Numbered from the stretch's first letter, positions 24,918 through 34,159 are shown. The stretch: DNA of 46,153 bases from Fulvivirga sp. (GCA_028280565.1 JANQLQ010000002.1:1-46153), one strand, 5' to 3'. Notes: generated from the sequence alone by a model not told the origin. Numbers and translations are program-made.

Positions 24918-24946
24918 AGAGATGACCCATCATCTCTTCTCTTTTT
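24918..24946 (+). terminator. Rho-independent terminator after the DUF4097 gene
   Basis: Perfect stem AGAGATGA / TCATCTCT with a CCCA loop, followed by TCTCTTTTT. The stop codon of the converging hibernation-factor gene (24930-24932) lies inside the stem, so the two transcripts overlap here. Confidence 0.8.
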
Positions 24947-25232
24947 CTAGCTCGTTTTTCTTTTTCAGTTGTTTGATGATCTTATCCATCACCTCGTTCA
25001 GTGATTCGTGGAAGTTATCGGATTGGTGCTGGGCAAAAAGAGTAGGGCCCGGCAGGTGTATCTTCACCTGTACTTCTTTGTTCTCTTCTTGTTCGTCCTG
25101 CACCAGCTTTAGATAGAGATCTACCCCGGTGATACGGTCATAATACTTTGTCAGCCCGTCAATCTTCTTTTGGGCATATTCTAGCAAGTCTTCCCTGGCA
25201 GAAAAACCTACCGTTTGTATGTCTATTTTCAT
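24930..25232 (-). CDS. hpf: Ribosome hibernation-promoting factor, short form
   Basis: A 100-residue protein of the HPF/YfiA (RaiA) family, which binds the 30S decoding region and silences ribosomes in slow growth. It starts MKIDIQTVGFSAREDLLEYA and carries 'KIDGLTKYYDRITGVDLYL' and 'VQVKIHLPGPTLFAQHQSDNF' in the usual beta-alpha-beta-beta-beta-alpha order. The lysine/glutamate-rich tail replaces the long C-terminal dimerisation domain, so it is the short form. It stands alone, with a 379-base upstream gap containing hairpins. Confidence 0.92.
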   Translation of the reverse strand: MKIDIQTVGFSAREDLLEYAQKKIDGLTKYYDRITGVDLYLKLVQDEQEENKEVQVKIHLPGPTLFAQHQSDNFHESLNEVMDKIIKQLKKKNELEKEKR

Positions 25233-25611
25233 AACACTAATTAGGTTGTTTTTACAAAGATTCCGTGGTTTAGGATGAGTTCAACTGACGACCATCCAAA
25301 ACCCAGGTGATTAAGATCAGGAGTTTTGTGGAGACAAAACAACAAAAAAGGAATAAAAACCTAGGCCCGGGTCGAAAACAGCAAAAAATTCTATACGCTC
25401 CATATGGCGCGGGTTTTCCAAACCCGTGCTTAAGTATATGCAGGTTCTCCGAACCTGCCGAATAACATCAACGGAAGTTAAAGTCAGCAGCCGGCAATAC
25501 CCCATCGGCAACCCATCTTTTAAAGCTTGACACGACACCAAGTATCAACGAAACCACTCCAATAGAAATTTTCACTATTATTGTAACCAGTAGAGACGTT
25601 ATGATCAAAGG
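25233..25611. other. Intergenic region with hairpins and a B-like fragment
   Basis: A 379-base gap between divergent genes. It holds the two hairpins listed at 25407-25458 and a short fragment resembling the family-B core (25484-25521, 'agtcagcagccggcaatacc'). I see no ORF and no clear promoter. Confidence 0.5.
25407..25458. repeat. Two neighbouring hairpins with identical TCC loops
   Basis: Hairpin 1: GCGCGGGTTT / AAACCCGTGC (10 pairs, one G-T). Hairpin 2: GCAGGTTC / GAACCTGC (8 perfect pairs). Both close on a TCC loop and are 10 bases apart, suggesting related units of a small palindromic repeat family. Confidence 0.65.
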
Positions 25612-26457
25612 ATGCACTGTTTTATCAATGGTCAATTTGTAAGTATTCAAGAAGCCCGTTTGGGCATACGGGACTTGGCCTTATTAAGAGGATACGGGAT
25701 TTTCGATTTTTTTCGTGTCAAGGATAACATACCCCTGTTTGTCGATGATCATATTGACCGGTTCTTCCGCTCCTCGGAGATCACGCGGCTCCCCTTACCT
25801 TACACCAAACGGGCACTAAAAGACTTGGTACTCGAACTGATCGAATTGAATAACGCCCACCGGTCAGGAATACGCCTGCTGCTCACCGGTGGATATTCGG
25901 AAGATGCTTATACCCCGGCCTCCCCTAACCTCGTAATTACACAGGAGCCGATAAAGCCATTGGATGCTTCGGTTTACCAAAACGGGGTAGCACTGATCAC
26001 ACATGAATTCCAGCGTGAGCTGCCAACAGTAAAAACTACAGGCTACCTGACAGGCATTTGGTTAGCAGACAAGATCAAGGCTGCAAAGGCCATGGATGTA
26101 TTATACTACACCCAAGGCCACATTACCGAATTGACGAGGAGCAATATATTCATAGTCCAGCAGGATAACACGATAAAAACACCTGCTGCCAATATTTTAC
26201 CCGGAGTCACGCGGAAAAACATCCTGGCCCTTCCAGGCGAAAAATTCAAGGTCGAAGAGTCAGTGGTAACCTTGGATGACTTGCGTAAGGCAAAGGAGGT
26301 TTTTATTACGAGCACATTGAAGAAGGTAGTGCCGGTCATAAAAATAGACGAAACTATCTATAGTGGAGGGAAGCCCGGAACCGTAACCCTGGCACTGTTA
26401 GAGCAGTTTGAAGCGTTTGAAAATACTTGGCTTACTGATCACGGTGTAAACCCTTAA
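25612..26457 (+). CDS. Class IV aminotransferase (PLP fold type IV)
   Basis: A 281-residue cytosolic enzyme. Family marks are the start MHCFINGQFVSIQEARLGIRDLALLRGYGIFD, the catalytic PLP lysine in 'TVKTTGYLTGIW' (about residue 140), 'ITELTRSNIFIV' and 'AANILPGVTRKNILAL', and a phosphate-binding C-terminal 'EVFITSTLKKVVPV'. Branched-chain aminotransferases, D-amino-acid aminotransferases and aminodeoxychorismate lyases share this layout, and the length (281) fits the last two best. I cannot decide the substrate. It converges with the next gene, and the 3' ends overlap by 26 bases. Confidence 0.85.
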   Translation: MHCFINGQFVSIQEARLGIRDLALLRGYGIFDFFRVKDNIPLFVDDHIDRFFRSSEITRLPLPYTKRALKDLVLELIELNNAHRSGIRLLLTGGYSEDAYTPASPNLVITQEPIKPLDASVYQNGVALITHEFQRELPTVKTTGYLTGIWLADKIKAAKAMDVLYYTQGHITELTRSNIFIVQQDNTIKTPAANILPGVTRKNILALPGEKFKVEESVVTLDDLRKAKEVFITSTLKKVVPVIKIDETIYSGGKPGTVTLALLEQFEAFENTWLTDHGVNP

Positions 26458-27493
26458 TGCTGTATAAAGCACGGCTAGGATAATGATCGGAGACTTCCAT
26501 CGAATGATCCAGCCAGTACCCAGCCACTTCTATTTTGTCATTGTAAAAATGATGATCGATCCTCAGCTTCATAGGCTGACCATGAAATGTGAATCCAAAC
26601 CCTTTGCCCACTTCTTCGAAGCTATTGTTGAATTTTGACTTCATGGTAAAGTAATTATAAGAATAGGGAGTTTCGTTGAAATCCCCGCATATTACCACGG
26701 GATGCATGCATTGGTCCACATGTGACAGGAGTTTCCGGATCTCGTAGGCCCGGTCTATAGCACCATACCGTAGTTTGTTGATCACGATTTTCATGGTGCT
26801 CCTTAGCCGGTCGCTTTCCTTATACCTTTCAAGCTCAAAACGCATAGATTTTAGATGTACATTGTAAATTCTGACGGTGTCAGGACCTATGGTAACATCG
26901 GCGTAGATCATATTATTCACCGAGGTATTCTCCGGGTTCACGATACCACGCGATACAATTGGATATTTGCTGAAGATGGCCAGGCCCGGATTATGTTTTT
27001 GATCTATTTGGAAGTTATAATGGTAATAGCCACGATCTTTCAGCATTTGAAGTACATCCAACTTGGGATTATCCGGGTTATAGCTAAACTCTTGGATGCA
27101 TTTGATGTCCGAACTATCCTTCGTCACCCAATCTATGGTTTCCCTTGAAAATTTTTCATACGTTTCCGATTCCCTGAAAAGTTTAGCATTAAAACTCATG
27201 AGCTTAAACTGGGTGCCCTCGACCGGGTTTTGCTGCCCCGTGACATTAAAAGATACCCAAATGAACGGGACGGCAAAGAGCAACCCCGCCAGGTGGAACC
27301 AGTATCTCCTATTTTTTAACAGCAGGTAAAAAACAAAAAGAAATAGGTTGATAAAAACCACGACAGGAATAGCATACCCTAATATAGCCGCGGGCCAAAA
27401 AATACCGGGTGGCACTTTTACACTTAAGTAACACCCCAGGCTTATCGTAAGGATCAGCGGCGATAGTATGCTTTTTCTACTTTTTTTGAACAC
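26432..27493 (-). CDS. Membrane-anchored endonuclease/exonuclease/phosphatase-family protein
   Basis: A 353-residue protein. The first ~95 residues hold three hydrophobic helices, then an EEP domain follows. Recognised active-site parts are 'MSFNAKLF' (Asn, strand 1), 'IKCIQEFSY' (metal-binding Glu, ~133), 'VYNVHLKS' (His), 'VICGDFNETP' (Asp/Asn, ~270) and the final 'VSDHYPS' (Asp-His). So the hydrolase site is intact and probably faces the periplasm. Substrates of this family range from nucleic acids to phospholipids and inositol phosphates and cannot be assigned here. It overlaps the converging aminotransferase gene by 26 bases. Confidence 0.88.
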   Translation of the reverse strand: MFKKSRKSILSPLILTISLGCYLSVKVPPGIFWPAAILGYAIPVVVFINLFLFVFYLLLKNRRYWFHLAGLLFAVPFIWVSFNVTGQQNPVEGTQFKLMSFNAKLFRESETYEKFSRETIDWVTKDSSDIKCIQEFSYNPDNPKLDVLQMLKDRGYYHYNFQIDQKHNPGLAIFSKYPIVSRGIVNPENTSVNNMIYADVTIGPDTVRIYNVHLKSMRFELERYKESDRLRSTMKIVINKLRYGAIDRAYEIRKLLSHVDQCMHPVVICGDFNETPYSYNYFTMKSKFNNSFEEVGKGFGFTFHGQPMKLRIDHHFYNDKIEVAGYWLDHSMEVSDHYPSRALYSIKGLHRDQ

Positions 27494-27673
27494 GAGCGTG
27501 GTACCTTAAGCGAAAACAGGATCCTTTTCCACCATACTCCTTTGAACTCGGCAGGAACCTGGGTAGAAAGTAATATGCGCTCCAAAACCGTACCGGTCAT
27601 GGGAGCATAGGATTTTCCCAAACGCAGGTATACCAGCAGGGTGGTGTTCAAAATAATCGTTCATGAAAGGATT

Positions 27674-29155
27674 TTACCGTAAATAAAAGGAATAATATCC
27701 TTCCCTGCCTTGCCGGTTAACACCTTCTATGATCACCCTGCCTCTTATTCTTTCCAATATCTCGATCAGTTTTTTCGGATCTTTAACGGCATTCCTGTTA
27801 ATATCCGTAATCACAAAGTCTTCCGTGATCCCTATTCTTTTGATCAAGCCGTTTTCAATATTGAATACTCTCACCCCGTATTCTATCTCCAACAGCTCCC
27901 TTTCTACTTTAGGAACCGTTTCAAACTGGGCGCCCAGCGCTTCGGAAGTCAAGATCTCGCGCTTTAATATACTCGTGGTCCCCTCACGATTGGTCAGTAC
28001 CATCTCCGTGGAGTAGTTTTTACCGCTCCTTTGATACGTTACGTTAATTTTGTCGCCGGGTGAGTGATAACTCAATTCTTCTTCAAATTCACTGCGGCTG
28101 TTAATGGTATAGCCATTGATCCGTATGATTATATCACCCTCTTGCATACCTGCCCTCGCCGCGGCCCCGTCTTTTTGTACATAAGACAGCAACACCCCGG
28201 AGAGTTGGTTAGCATCTACTTTGAGGTCAAGCCTTTCCGCCACTGAAGCATCATAGTCTGACACCTCTCCCCCGAAAAACGCCTTCTGTACTTCCCCATA
28301 CTCTATGAGGTCATCTACTATCTTTTTTACTATATCCACGGGTACGGCAAAACCGTATCCTGCATAGGAGCCTGTCCGGGAAATAATGGCGGTATTGATG
28401 CCCACGAGTTCCCCGCTTTTATTCACCAAGGCTCCGCCACTATTGCCGGGGTTAATGGCGGCATCTGTTTGTATGAAAGATTCAATTGGGAATTTTCCCT
28501 CCAAAATATTGATCTCTCGGCCCTTTGCGCTCACAATCCCGGCTGTTACCGTGGAAGTGAGGTTAAAGGGATTCCCAACAGCAATCACCCACTCTCCTAT
28601 GGATAGGTTTTTACCGCTGCCAATCGGGATAACGGGTAAGTTTTTCCCGTCGATCTTTAATACGGCCAGGTCCGTGGAAGGATCCGTCCCGATCAATTCG
28701 GCCTGGTAGGTCTTGCGGTTATAATCTACCTCTATGCGGTCGGCATCCTGTATCACGTGGTTATTAGTGACAATGTACCCATCCCGGGAAAAAATGACCC
28801 CGGAGCCACTGCTCACCTGTGTTTGCGTACCGGGATTAATATCAAAAAACCAATCCAAATAACTCCGGCGATAGTAGCGTTCCGAAATATTTTTAATGTA
28901 TACCACACTTTTGGTACTTACCTCTGAAGCTACCACGAAATCCGTAGCAGGCAGGTCATTAGGTGAGACTACCGGTGCACTATGAGGCTCAGCTGCGGTA
29001 AAACGAGGTTGGTCCACCTTATTTTTTACCAAAAGAGTAGAATCAGTATTCAACGGGCCTGCTGGTTCAAGACCTTCATTGATCTGCTGGAAGGTGTACG
29101 CCCCGGCCAGTCCAGCTAAAAAACTGACCACCACCATTTGAATCGTTCTTCTCAT
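27674..29155 (-). CDS. HtrA/Deg-type periplasmic serine protease
   Basis: A 493-residue protease-chaperone. The N-terminal signal/anchor (MRRTIQMVVVSFLAGLAGAY) precedes a trypsin-like domain with the triad in 'VTNNHVI' (His ~131), 'STDLAVLKI' (Asp ~160) and 'NPGNSGGALV' (Ser ~238). The first PDZ domain (~300-385) is 'VLLSYVQKDGAAARAGMQEGDIIIRINGY'; a weaker second one ends the protein. It degrades or refolds damaged envelope proteins. It diverges from the GH3-dxr-rseP operon, and RseP is another envelope protease, so the region looks like an envelope quality-control locus. Whether it is DegP- or DegQ-like is undecided. Confidence 0.94.
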   Translation of the reverse strand: MRRTIQMVVVSFLAGLAGAYTFQQINEGLEPAGPLNTDSTLLVKNKVDQPRFTAAEPHSAPVVSPNDLPATDFVVASEVSTKSVVYIKNISERYYRRSYLDWFFDINPGTQTQVSSGSGVIFSRDGYIVTNNHVIQDADRIEVDYNRKTYQAELIGTDPSTDLAVLKIDGKNLPVIPIGSGKNLSIGEWVIAVGNPFNLTSTVTAGIVSAKGREINILEGKFPIESFIQTDAAINPGNSGGALVNKSGELVGINTAIISRTGSYAGYGFAVPVDIVKKIVDDLIEYGEVQKAFFGGEVSDYDASVAERLDLKVDANQLSGVLLSYVQKDGAAARAGMQEGDIIIRINGYTINSRSEFEEELSYHSPGDKINVTYQRSGKNYSTEMVLTNREGTTSILKREILTSEALGAQFETVPKVERELLEIEYGVRVFNIENGLIKRIGITEDFVITDINRNAVKDPKKLIEILERIRGRVIIEGVNRQGREGYYSFYLR

Positions 29156-29269
29156 TCTCCTTAACGTTAATTGTCAAAATTATAAAACGGTGCCAATAAA
29201 AAGGAGTTTCCTAAATTTCCAATTTCCTTCGCGTCACTTCCACCCGGTTATTTAGTATTTTTGCTGAAT

Positions 29270-30766
29270 ATGGGATTTCGATCGGTATTGAGCAAACCCT
29301 TTGCGGCTTACGTGCATCACCAAACCTTACAGTGGTCGCGACAACCGGCTAAGTACCAACACAAAACCCTGCAATACCTCGTCGAAAAGGCAGCCGGTAC
29401 GGTTTTCGGCAAGGATCACAGCTTTGATACTATCCAGCATTACGACGACTTTAAGAGGAATGTTCCCATCCGGGATTATGAGCAGCTAAAGCCCTGGATC
29501 GAGCCCCTGGTGAAAGGGGAAGAGAACATACTCTGGCCGGGTAGGCCCGAATACTTTTCCAAAACCTCCGGGACCACGTCAGGGATAAAATATATCCCTG
29601 TGACCAAGGATTCTATTCCTAACCATATCCATAGCGCACGTAATGCATTATTGAGCTATGTTCATGAAACGGGGCGGGCCAAATTCTTGGACGGCAAGCT
29701 GATATTCCTTTCCGGGAGCCCCACGCTGACCGATACGGCAGGGATCAAAACCGGGCGTTTATCCGGTATCGTGAACCATCACGTACCGGCTTATCTCCGA
29801 ACTAACCAAATGCCAAGTTACGAAACCAACTGCATCGAAGACTGGGAAGCCAAATTGGAGAAGGTCATCGACGAAACCTTGGCAGAGGATATGACCTTGA
29901 TCTCTGGCATCCCTCCCTGGGTACAAATGTATTTTGACCGGATCACTGAGCGTATCGGTAAAAAAGTGAAAGAGGTATTCCCTAATTTTTCCCTGTTCGT
30001 ATATGGCGGAGTGAATTTTGAGCCCTACCGGGCCAAGTTGTTTGAGTCCATTGGGAAGCAGGTGGATTCCATTGAGACTTACCCTGCATCGGAGGGGTTC
30101 ATTGCTTACCAGGATACACAAACCGAGGAAGGGCTGTTATTGCTGCTGAATAGCGGCATTTTCTTTGAATTCATCCCTGCCGAGGAATATTTCAATGAAA
30201 ACCCCCGGCGCCTGCTGATCGAGGAGGTAGAACTCGGGGTAAATTATGCGCTGGTCATTAACAATAATGCCGGCCTTTGGGGATACTCCATCGGGGATAC
30301 GGTAAAGTTTGTCTCTAAGGACCCCTATCGCGTATTGGTAACAGGAAGAATAAAACATTTTATCTCTGCCTTCGGCGAACATGTGATCGGCGAGGAAGTA
30401 GAAAAAGCCATGAAATACAGCTGTGAAAAATTCCCCGAAACTGAACTCGTGGAATTCACCGTGGCGCCTAACGTTACGCCGGGAACAGGACTGCCGCTTC
30501 ACGAGTGGTACGTAGAGTTCGCCAATCCTCCCCATGACTTGCGGGCCTTTGAAAAAGAGTTAGATTTGCAGCTTCGCAAATTGAATATTTACTATGATGA
30601 CCTGGTCTCGGGGAGCATTCTCCGGAACCTGGAGGTGATCCCGCTTAGAAAGAATGCCTTTATCAGCTATATGAAATCGTTAGGGAAATTGGGAGGGCAG
30701 AACAAAGTCCCGCGGTTATCAAATGACCGGAAAATTGCAAAGGAACTCCAATCCAGTATACAATGA
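29270..30766 (+). CDS. Bacterial GH3 (acyl-acid amido synthetase-like) protein
   Basis: A 498-residue member of the adenylate-forming GH3 family, named from plant auxin conjugases. From ATG 29270 (MGFRSVLSKPFAAYV) it shows motif I SKTSGTTSGIKYIP (~97-110), motif II 'YPASEGFIAYQ' and motif III 'GLWGYSIGDTVKFV...VTGRIKHFISAFGEHV'. These are the ATP/adenylate-binding and hinge elements. It should activate a carboxylic acid with ATP; the acid and acceptor are unknown for bacterial members. It is translationally coupled to the next gene (ATGA, 30763-30766), which is in turn coupled to dxr. Confidence 0.9.
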   Translation: MGFRSVLSKPFAAYVHHQTLQWSRQPAKYQHKTLQYLVEKAAGTVFGKDHSFDTIQHYDDFKRNVPIRDYEQLKPWIEPLVKGEENILWPGRPEYFSKTSGTTSGIKYIPVTKDSIPNHIHSARNALLSYVHETGRAKFLDGKLIFLSGSPTLTDTAGIKTGRLSGIVNHHVPAYLRTNQMPSYETNCIEDWEAKLEKVIDETLAEDMTLISGIPPWVQMYFDRITERIGKKVKEVFPNFSLFVYGGVNFEPYRAKLFESIGKQVDSIETYPASEGFIAYQDTQTEEGLLLLLNSGIFFEFIPAEEYFNENPRRLLIEEVELGVNYALVINNNAGLWGYSIGDTVKFVSKDPYRVLVTGRIKHFISAFGEHVIGEEVEKAMKYSCEKFPETELVEFTVAPNVTPGTGLPLHEWYVEFANPPHDLRAFEKELDLQLRKLNIYYDDLVSGSILRNLEVIPLRKNAFISYMKSLGKLGGQNKVPRLSNDRKIAKELQSSIQ

Positions 30767-31563
30767 TCAGTATAAAACAATCTAAAATATTCTTATTGTT
30801 TTCCGTGTTATCCTTAATCTCAATTGAGATAATTGGGCAAACAAAAAATTTTAATACCGAAAACGAATATTGGTTCCAGGGAAATCTCCAATTAATGAAC
30901 AATGAAATCATTGACGGGGAGTTGAACTATAATTTTGTATCGCAGATTTTACGGGTAAGAAAGCCAGGGAAAATAGAAAATTTCATTGCAGAGAATGTTG
31001 TTTTCTTTGAACTACAATATGAGGACGGCACGAAGAAAACTTTTTACTCTTTACCTTACAAAGATGGCACATCGGATCGTGATAAACCTATTTTCTTCAG
31101 TGTGGTCCATGAGGCAAAAGGAGTTGCAATCCTGTCTAGGTTTATATTTGAATTAAAAGATCCTAATTGGTTATTAGAAAATGCAGTGGGTTTGAATAAT
31201 ATTCCGATTGTAGATCCCAAATTCGAAAACGTCAAAGAATGGATCTATCTTATTGATGCATCAGGAAAAATCACACCTTATCTTGAGGGCAAAAAGAGTA
31301 AAAGCTTTAACTTATCATTAGCTCACGACATAAGTAATCCCGACGCTTACCGAATACGTTCACATGATAGGAAGTTTGAAAAGAGCAAGTCTGAAGAGGA
31401 AGTGAAACAATTTAAGGTAATTGATAAAAATGCCCTCTACGAGTTTACGGGTGATTATTTTTATGATATAGAGGATTTTATTGATAGGAATAACCTCAAG
31501 TCAAATACCATAAAAGGGCTCATCAAAATCATTGATCACTATTCAAAAATCAAAGATCGATGA
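30763..31563 (+). CDS. Unknown exported protein, AT-rich gene
   Basis: A 266-residue protein I do not recognise. A signal peptide (KIFLLFSVLSLISIEIIGQ) suggests export. The mature part begins with strands ('YWFQGNLQLMNNEIIDGELNYNF', 'VFFELQYEDGTKKTFYSLPY') and ends with a helical segment ('YFYDIEDFIDRNNLKSNTIKGLIKIIDHYSKIK'). The coding sequence is visibly more AT-rich than its neighbours. It overlaps GH3 upstream and dxr downstream by four bases each, so it is locked into the operon. The contrast suggests a later insertion or relaxed selection. Confidence 0.75.
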   Translation: MISIKQSKIFLLFSVLSLISIEIIGQTKNFNTENEYWFQGNLQLMNNEIIDGELNYNFVSQILRVRKPGKIENFIAENVVFFELQYEDGTKKTFYSLPYKDGTSDRDKPIFFSVVHEAKGVAILSRFIFELKDPNWLLENAVGLNNIPIVDPKFENVKEWIYLIDASGKITPYLEGKKSKSFNLSLAHDISNPDAYRIRSHDRKFEKSKSEEEVKQFKVIDKNALYEFTGDYFYDIEDFIDRNNLKSNTIKGLIKIIDHYSKIKDR

Positions 31564-32723
31564 AATCTCCGCAGCAGAAAAACCTCGCTATCCTAGGTTC
31601 TACCGGCTCCATTGGCACCCAAGCGCTGGATGTGGTCCGGGCTCATAAAGAACATTTCGAGGTAGAGGTACTCACAGCAGGTAATAACGCGGATCTTTTG
31701 ATCCAGCAGGCTGTAGAGTTCAAGCCTAACGTAGTGGTGATCGGCAATGAAGATCGCTATGACCAGGTATTCCAGGCTTTGGACCCTCACGGCATAAAAG
31801 TCTACAGCGGTGATGACGCCATCACCTCGGTCATGGAAATGGACACGATCGACCTGGTGCTTACCGCGTTGGTAGGTTACTGCGGGCTAAAGCCCACGAT
31901 AAAAGCCGTGGAAACCGGCAAAAACATTGCCCTGGCCAACAAAGAAACATTGGTAGTGGCCGGGGAGCTGATCACCCGTCTTGCCCGGGAAAAGGGGGTA
32001 AACATTTATCCTGTAGATTCCGAGCATTCTGCCATATTTCAATGTATGGTCGGCGAATTTCACAACCCGATAGAAAAGATCATTTTAACCGCCTCGGGTG
32101 GACCGTTCAGGGGTAAGAATCGTGAAGACTTGGCACAGGTCACTAAAGCACAGGCGTTGAAACACCCTAACTGGGACATGGGGGCCAAAATCACCATCGA
32201 TTCCGCCTCACTCATGAACAAGGGATTGGAGGTGATCGAAGCAAAATGGCTATTTGGCTTAGAGGCGGATAGGATAGAGGTCGTGGTACATCCTCAATCC
32301 ATCATTCATTCGATGGTGCAGTTTGAGGATGGCTCCATAAAAGCGCAAATGGGCCTGCCTGATATGAAACTGCCGATCCAGTATGCTTTGACCTACCCGG
32401 AGCGTTATGCATCCGATTTTCCTCGTTTTGACTTCTCAAAGTACCCGGCCCTTACATTTGAGCAACCTGATACCAAAACTTTTCGTAACCTTGCATTAGC
32501 GTTTAATGCGTTAAGAGAAGGAGGTAACATCCCTTGCGTTCTCAATGCGGCCAACGAGGTAGTAGTGGCAGCCTTCCTGGAAGACCGGGTAGGTTTTCTA
32601 GAAATGTCGGATGTAGTGGAACATTGCATGGCCAAAATTGCTTTTATAAAAGAGCCCTCTTACGAAGATTACGTTAATACAGACAAAGAGACAAGAATTA
32701 AAGCTTTAGAATTTATAAAATAG
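31560..32723 (+). CDS. dxr: 1-deoxy-D-xylulose-5-phosphate reductoisomerase
   Basis: A 387-residue cytosolic enzyme of the MEP pathway. It rearranges and reduces DXP to 2-C-methyl-D-erythritol 4-phosphate with NADPH. Marks are the NADPH site 'LGSTGSIGTQALDVV' (~11-25), 'NKETLVVAGELI', metal-site 'VDSEHSAIFQ', 'TASGGPFRG' (fosmidomycin/substrate loop region), 'SASLMNKGLEVIEA' and 'PQSIIHSMVQFEDGSIKAQMGLPDMKLPIQYA'. The family length is normal. Coupled upstream to the unknown exported protein; rseP starts directly at the next base after its stop. The dxr-rseP order is common in bacteria. Confidence 0.97.
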   Translation: MKSPQQKNLAILGSTGSIGTQALDVVRAHKEHFEVEVLTAGNNADLLIQQAVEFKPNVVVIGNEDRYDQVFQALDPHGIKVYSGDDAITSVMEMDTIDLVLTALVGYCGLKPTIKAVETGKNIALANKETLVVAGELITRLAREKGVNIYPVDSEHSAIFQCMVGEFHNPIEKIILTASGGPFRGKNREDLAQVTKAQALKHPNWDMGAKITIDSASLMNKGLEVIEAKWLFGLEADRIEVVVHPQSIIHSMVQFEDGSIKAQMGLPDMKLPIQYALTYPERYASDFPRFDFSKYPALTFEQPDTKTFRNLALAFNALREGGNIPCVLNAANEVVVAAFLEDRVGFLEMSDVVEHCMAKIAFIKEPSYEDYVNTDKETRIKALEFIK

Positions 32724-34067
32724 ATGGAAGGATTAGTAATGGCCGCCCAGATCATCCTGAGCCTGTCAATATTGGTAGGGCTTCATGAAGCGGGTCACTT
32801 AATAGCGGCTAAGTTTTTCGGGATGCGGGTAGAACAGTTCTCAATTGGCTTCCCTCCAAAGATTTTCAGTTTTAAATGGGGAGAAACCGAGTACGCATTA
32901 AGCGCGATCCCACTGGGAGGCTTCGTTAAAATCTCCGGTATGATCGACGAATCACTGGATACAAACGCTATGAAAGAGCCGCCTAAAGAGTATGAATTTC
33001 GCTCAAAACCGGCATGGCAAAGGCTCATCGTTATGCTCGGTGGGATCATCGTGAATGTGATCACCGGGGTGATCATTTTTATCACGCTCACCTATATGTT
33101 TGGTGACACCTACATTTCTAAAGATGCCATAAATGCTAAAGGTGGCATCGTGGCTTATGAACTGGCCGAGGGGATAGGGTTGAAAACAGGTGATAAGATC
33201 GTCAAGGTAAATGGTGAAGATTTTGATGATTTTCAAGACATCATAGACGGCGAGGTATTCTTGGCAGATAATGCCTCTTACACCGTAGAACGCAACGGCG
33301 CATTGATCGACATTCCCATCCCGGGCAATTTCATTGAAAACTTGAACGATGAAAAGGCGATGTCTAAGTTCATTTTTCCCCGGCTGGAGTCCGTTGTGGG
33401 CGCCGTAGCGGAAAATACGCTGGCAGAAAGAATAGGAATACAAGAGGGCGACAGGATCACAGAAATATCTGGCACCCCGGTACAATACCAGGACGAGGTG
33501 ATCGCTAAGCTAAAAGGATATTCCGCCGACTCCATCCGCTTGAAAGTACAGCGGGGAGATGAGTTGCTGACCTTCTCTGAATACTTCAAAAACGATACGA
33601 TTATCGGTTATGCACCCGTCATTGATTTTGACGAAAGCATCATTCACTATGATTTTGGCCGGTCAGTATCATTAGGTACCCAGCGGGCATTTGGAATTGT
33701 ATTCCTGCAGGTTAAGGCCTTCGGCAAAATGTTCAGCGGGGAGCTCTCCTTCACCAAGTCACTGTCCGGGCCTATTGGCATCGCCAAAGCTTACGGCGGA
33801 ACCTGGGATTGGTATCGCTTCTGGCGAATGACCGGGCTGCTTTCCATGGTATTGGCCTTTATGAACTTACTCCCCATCCCAGCCTTGGACGGCGGGCACG
33901 TGATGTTCTTGTCTTATGAGATCATTTCAGGGCGTAAGCCTTCTGACAATTTCCTGGAAACCGCACAGAAGATCGGGATGGTGTTCCTGCTTTTGCTAAT
34001 GGTTTTCATCATTTTCAACGACATATTTAAAATCGAGTTTGTTAAAAAGCTGTTTGGGCTGAATTGA
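32724..34067 (+). CDS. rseP: RIP metalloprotease RseP (site-2 protease)
   Basis: A 447-residue inner-membrane zinc protease. The active-site helix holds HEAGH (residues 21-25) in 'LVGLHEAGHLIAAKFFGMRVEQFSIGF', and the second zinc ligand is in 'MNLLPIPALDGGHVM' (~387). Two PDZ domains lie between (around 130-200 and 220-300; e.g. 'AERIGIQEGDRITEISGTPV'). The C-terminal helices end at '...FFKIEFVKKLFGLN'-type sequence. It cuts membrane-embedded substrates such as anti-sigma factors after a first cut by another protease. It converges on an ECF sigma gene and its membrane partner, a suggestive but unproven link. Confidence 0.96.
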   Translation: MEGLVMAAQIILSLSILVGLHEAGHLIAAKFFGMRVEQFSIGFPPKIFSFKWGETEYALSAIPLGGFVKISGMIDESLDTNAMKEPPKEYEFRSKPAWQRLIVMLGGIIVNVITGVIIFITLTYMFGDTYISKDAINAKGGIVAYELAEGIGLKTGDKIVKVNGEDFDDFQDIIDGEVFLADNASYTVERNGALIDIPIPGNFIENLNDEKAMSKFIFPRLESVVGAVAENTLAERIGIQEGDRITEISGTPVQYQDEVIAKLKGYSADSIRLKVQRGDELLTFSEYFKNDTIIGYAPVIDFDESIIHYDFGRSVSLGTQRAFGIVFLQVKAFGKMFSGELSFTKSLSGPIGIAKAYGGTWDWYRFWRMTGLLSMVLAFMNLLPIPALDGGHVMFLSYEIISGRKPSDNFLETAQKIGMVFLLLLMVFIIFNDIFKIEFVKKLFGLN

Positions 34068-34092
34068 CCGGGCAGTTCTTTATAACATAAGA

Positions 34093-34152
34093 GGGAAAGT
34101 TGGTATTTTATATTGTGACTATATTAAGCACAAATTTACCACCAGCTTTCCC
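34093..34152. terminator. Hairpin between converging rseP and sigma-partner genes
   Basis: Arms GGGAAAGTTGGT (34093-34104) and ACCAGCTTTCCC (34141-34152) pair at 12 positions with one G-T. The loop is 36 bases and AT-rich. Position between stop codons fits a bidirectional terminator, but there is no clean T-tract. Confidence 0.5.
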
Positions 34153-34159
34153 CCCAACA

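Noticed and set aside
27454-27664. Short minus-strand frames between the EEP-family gene and the HtrA gene (a 65-codon TTG frame and a 52-codon ATG frame)
   Set aside because: They overlap each other in different frames, lack motifs, and one overlaps the EEP gene. A frameshifted remnant is possible but not supported.
29256-29263. TATTTTTG, a perfect match to the Bacteroidota -7 element, just before the GH3 start
   Set aside because: It is only 7 bases from the ATG and has no TTG at the right upstream distance, so it is probably chance in AT-rich DNA.
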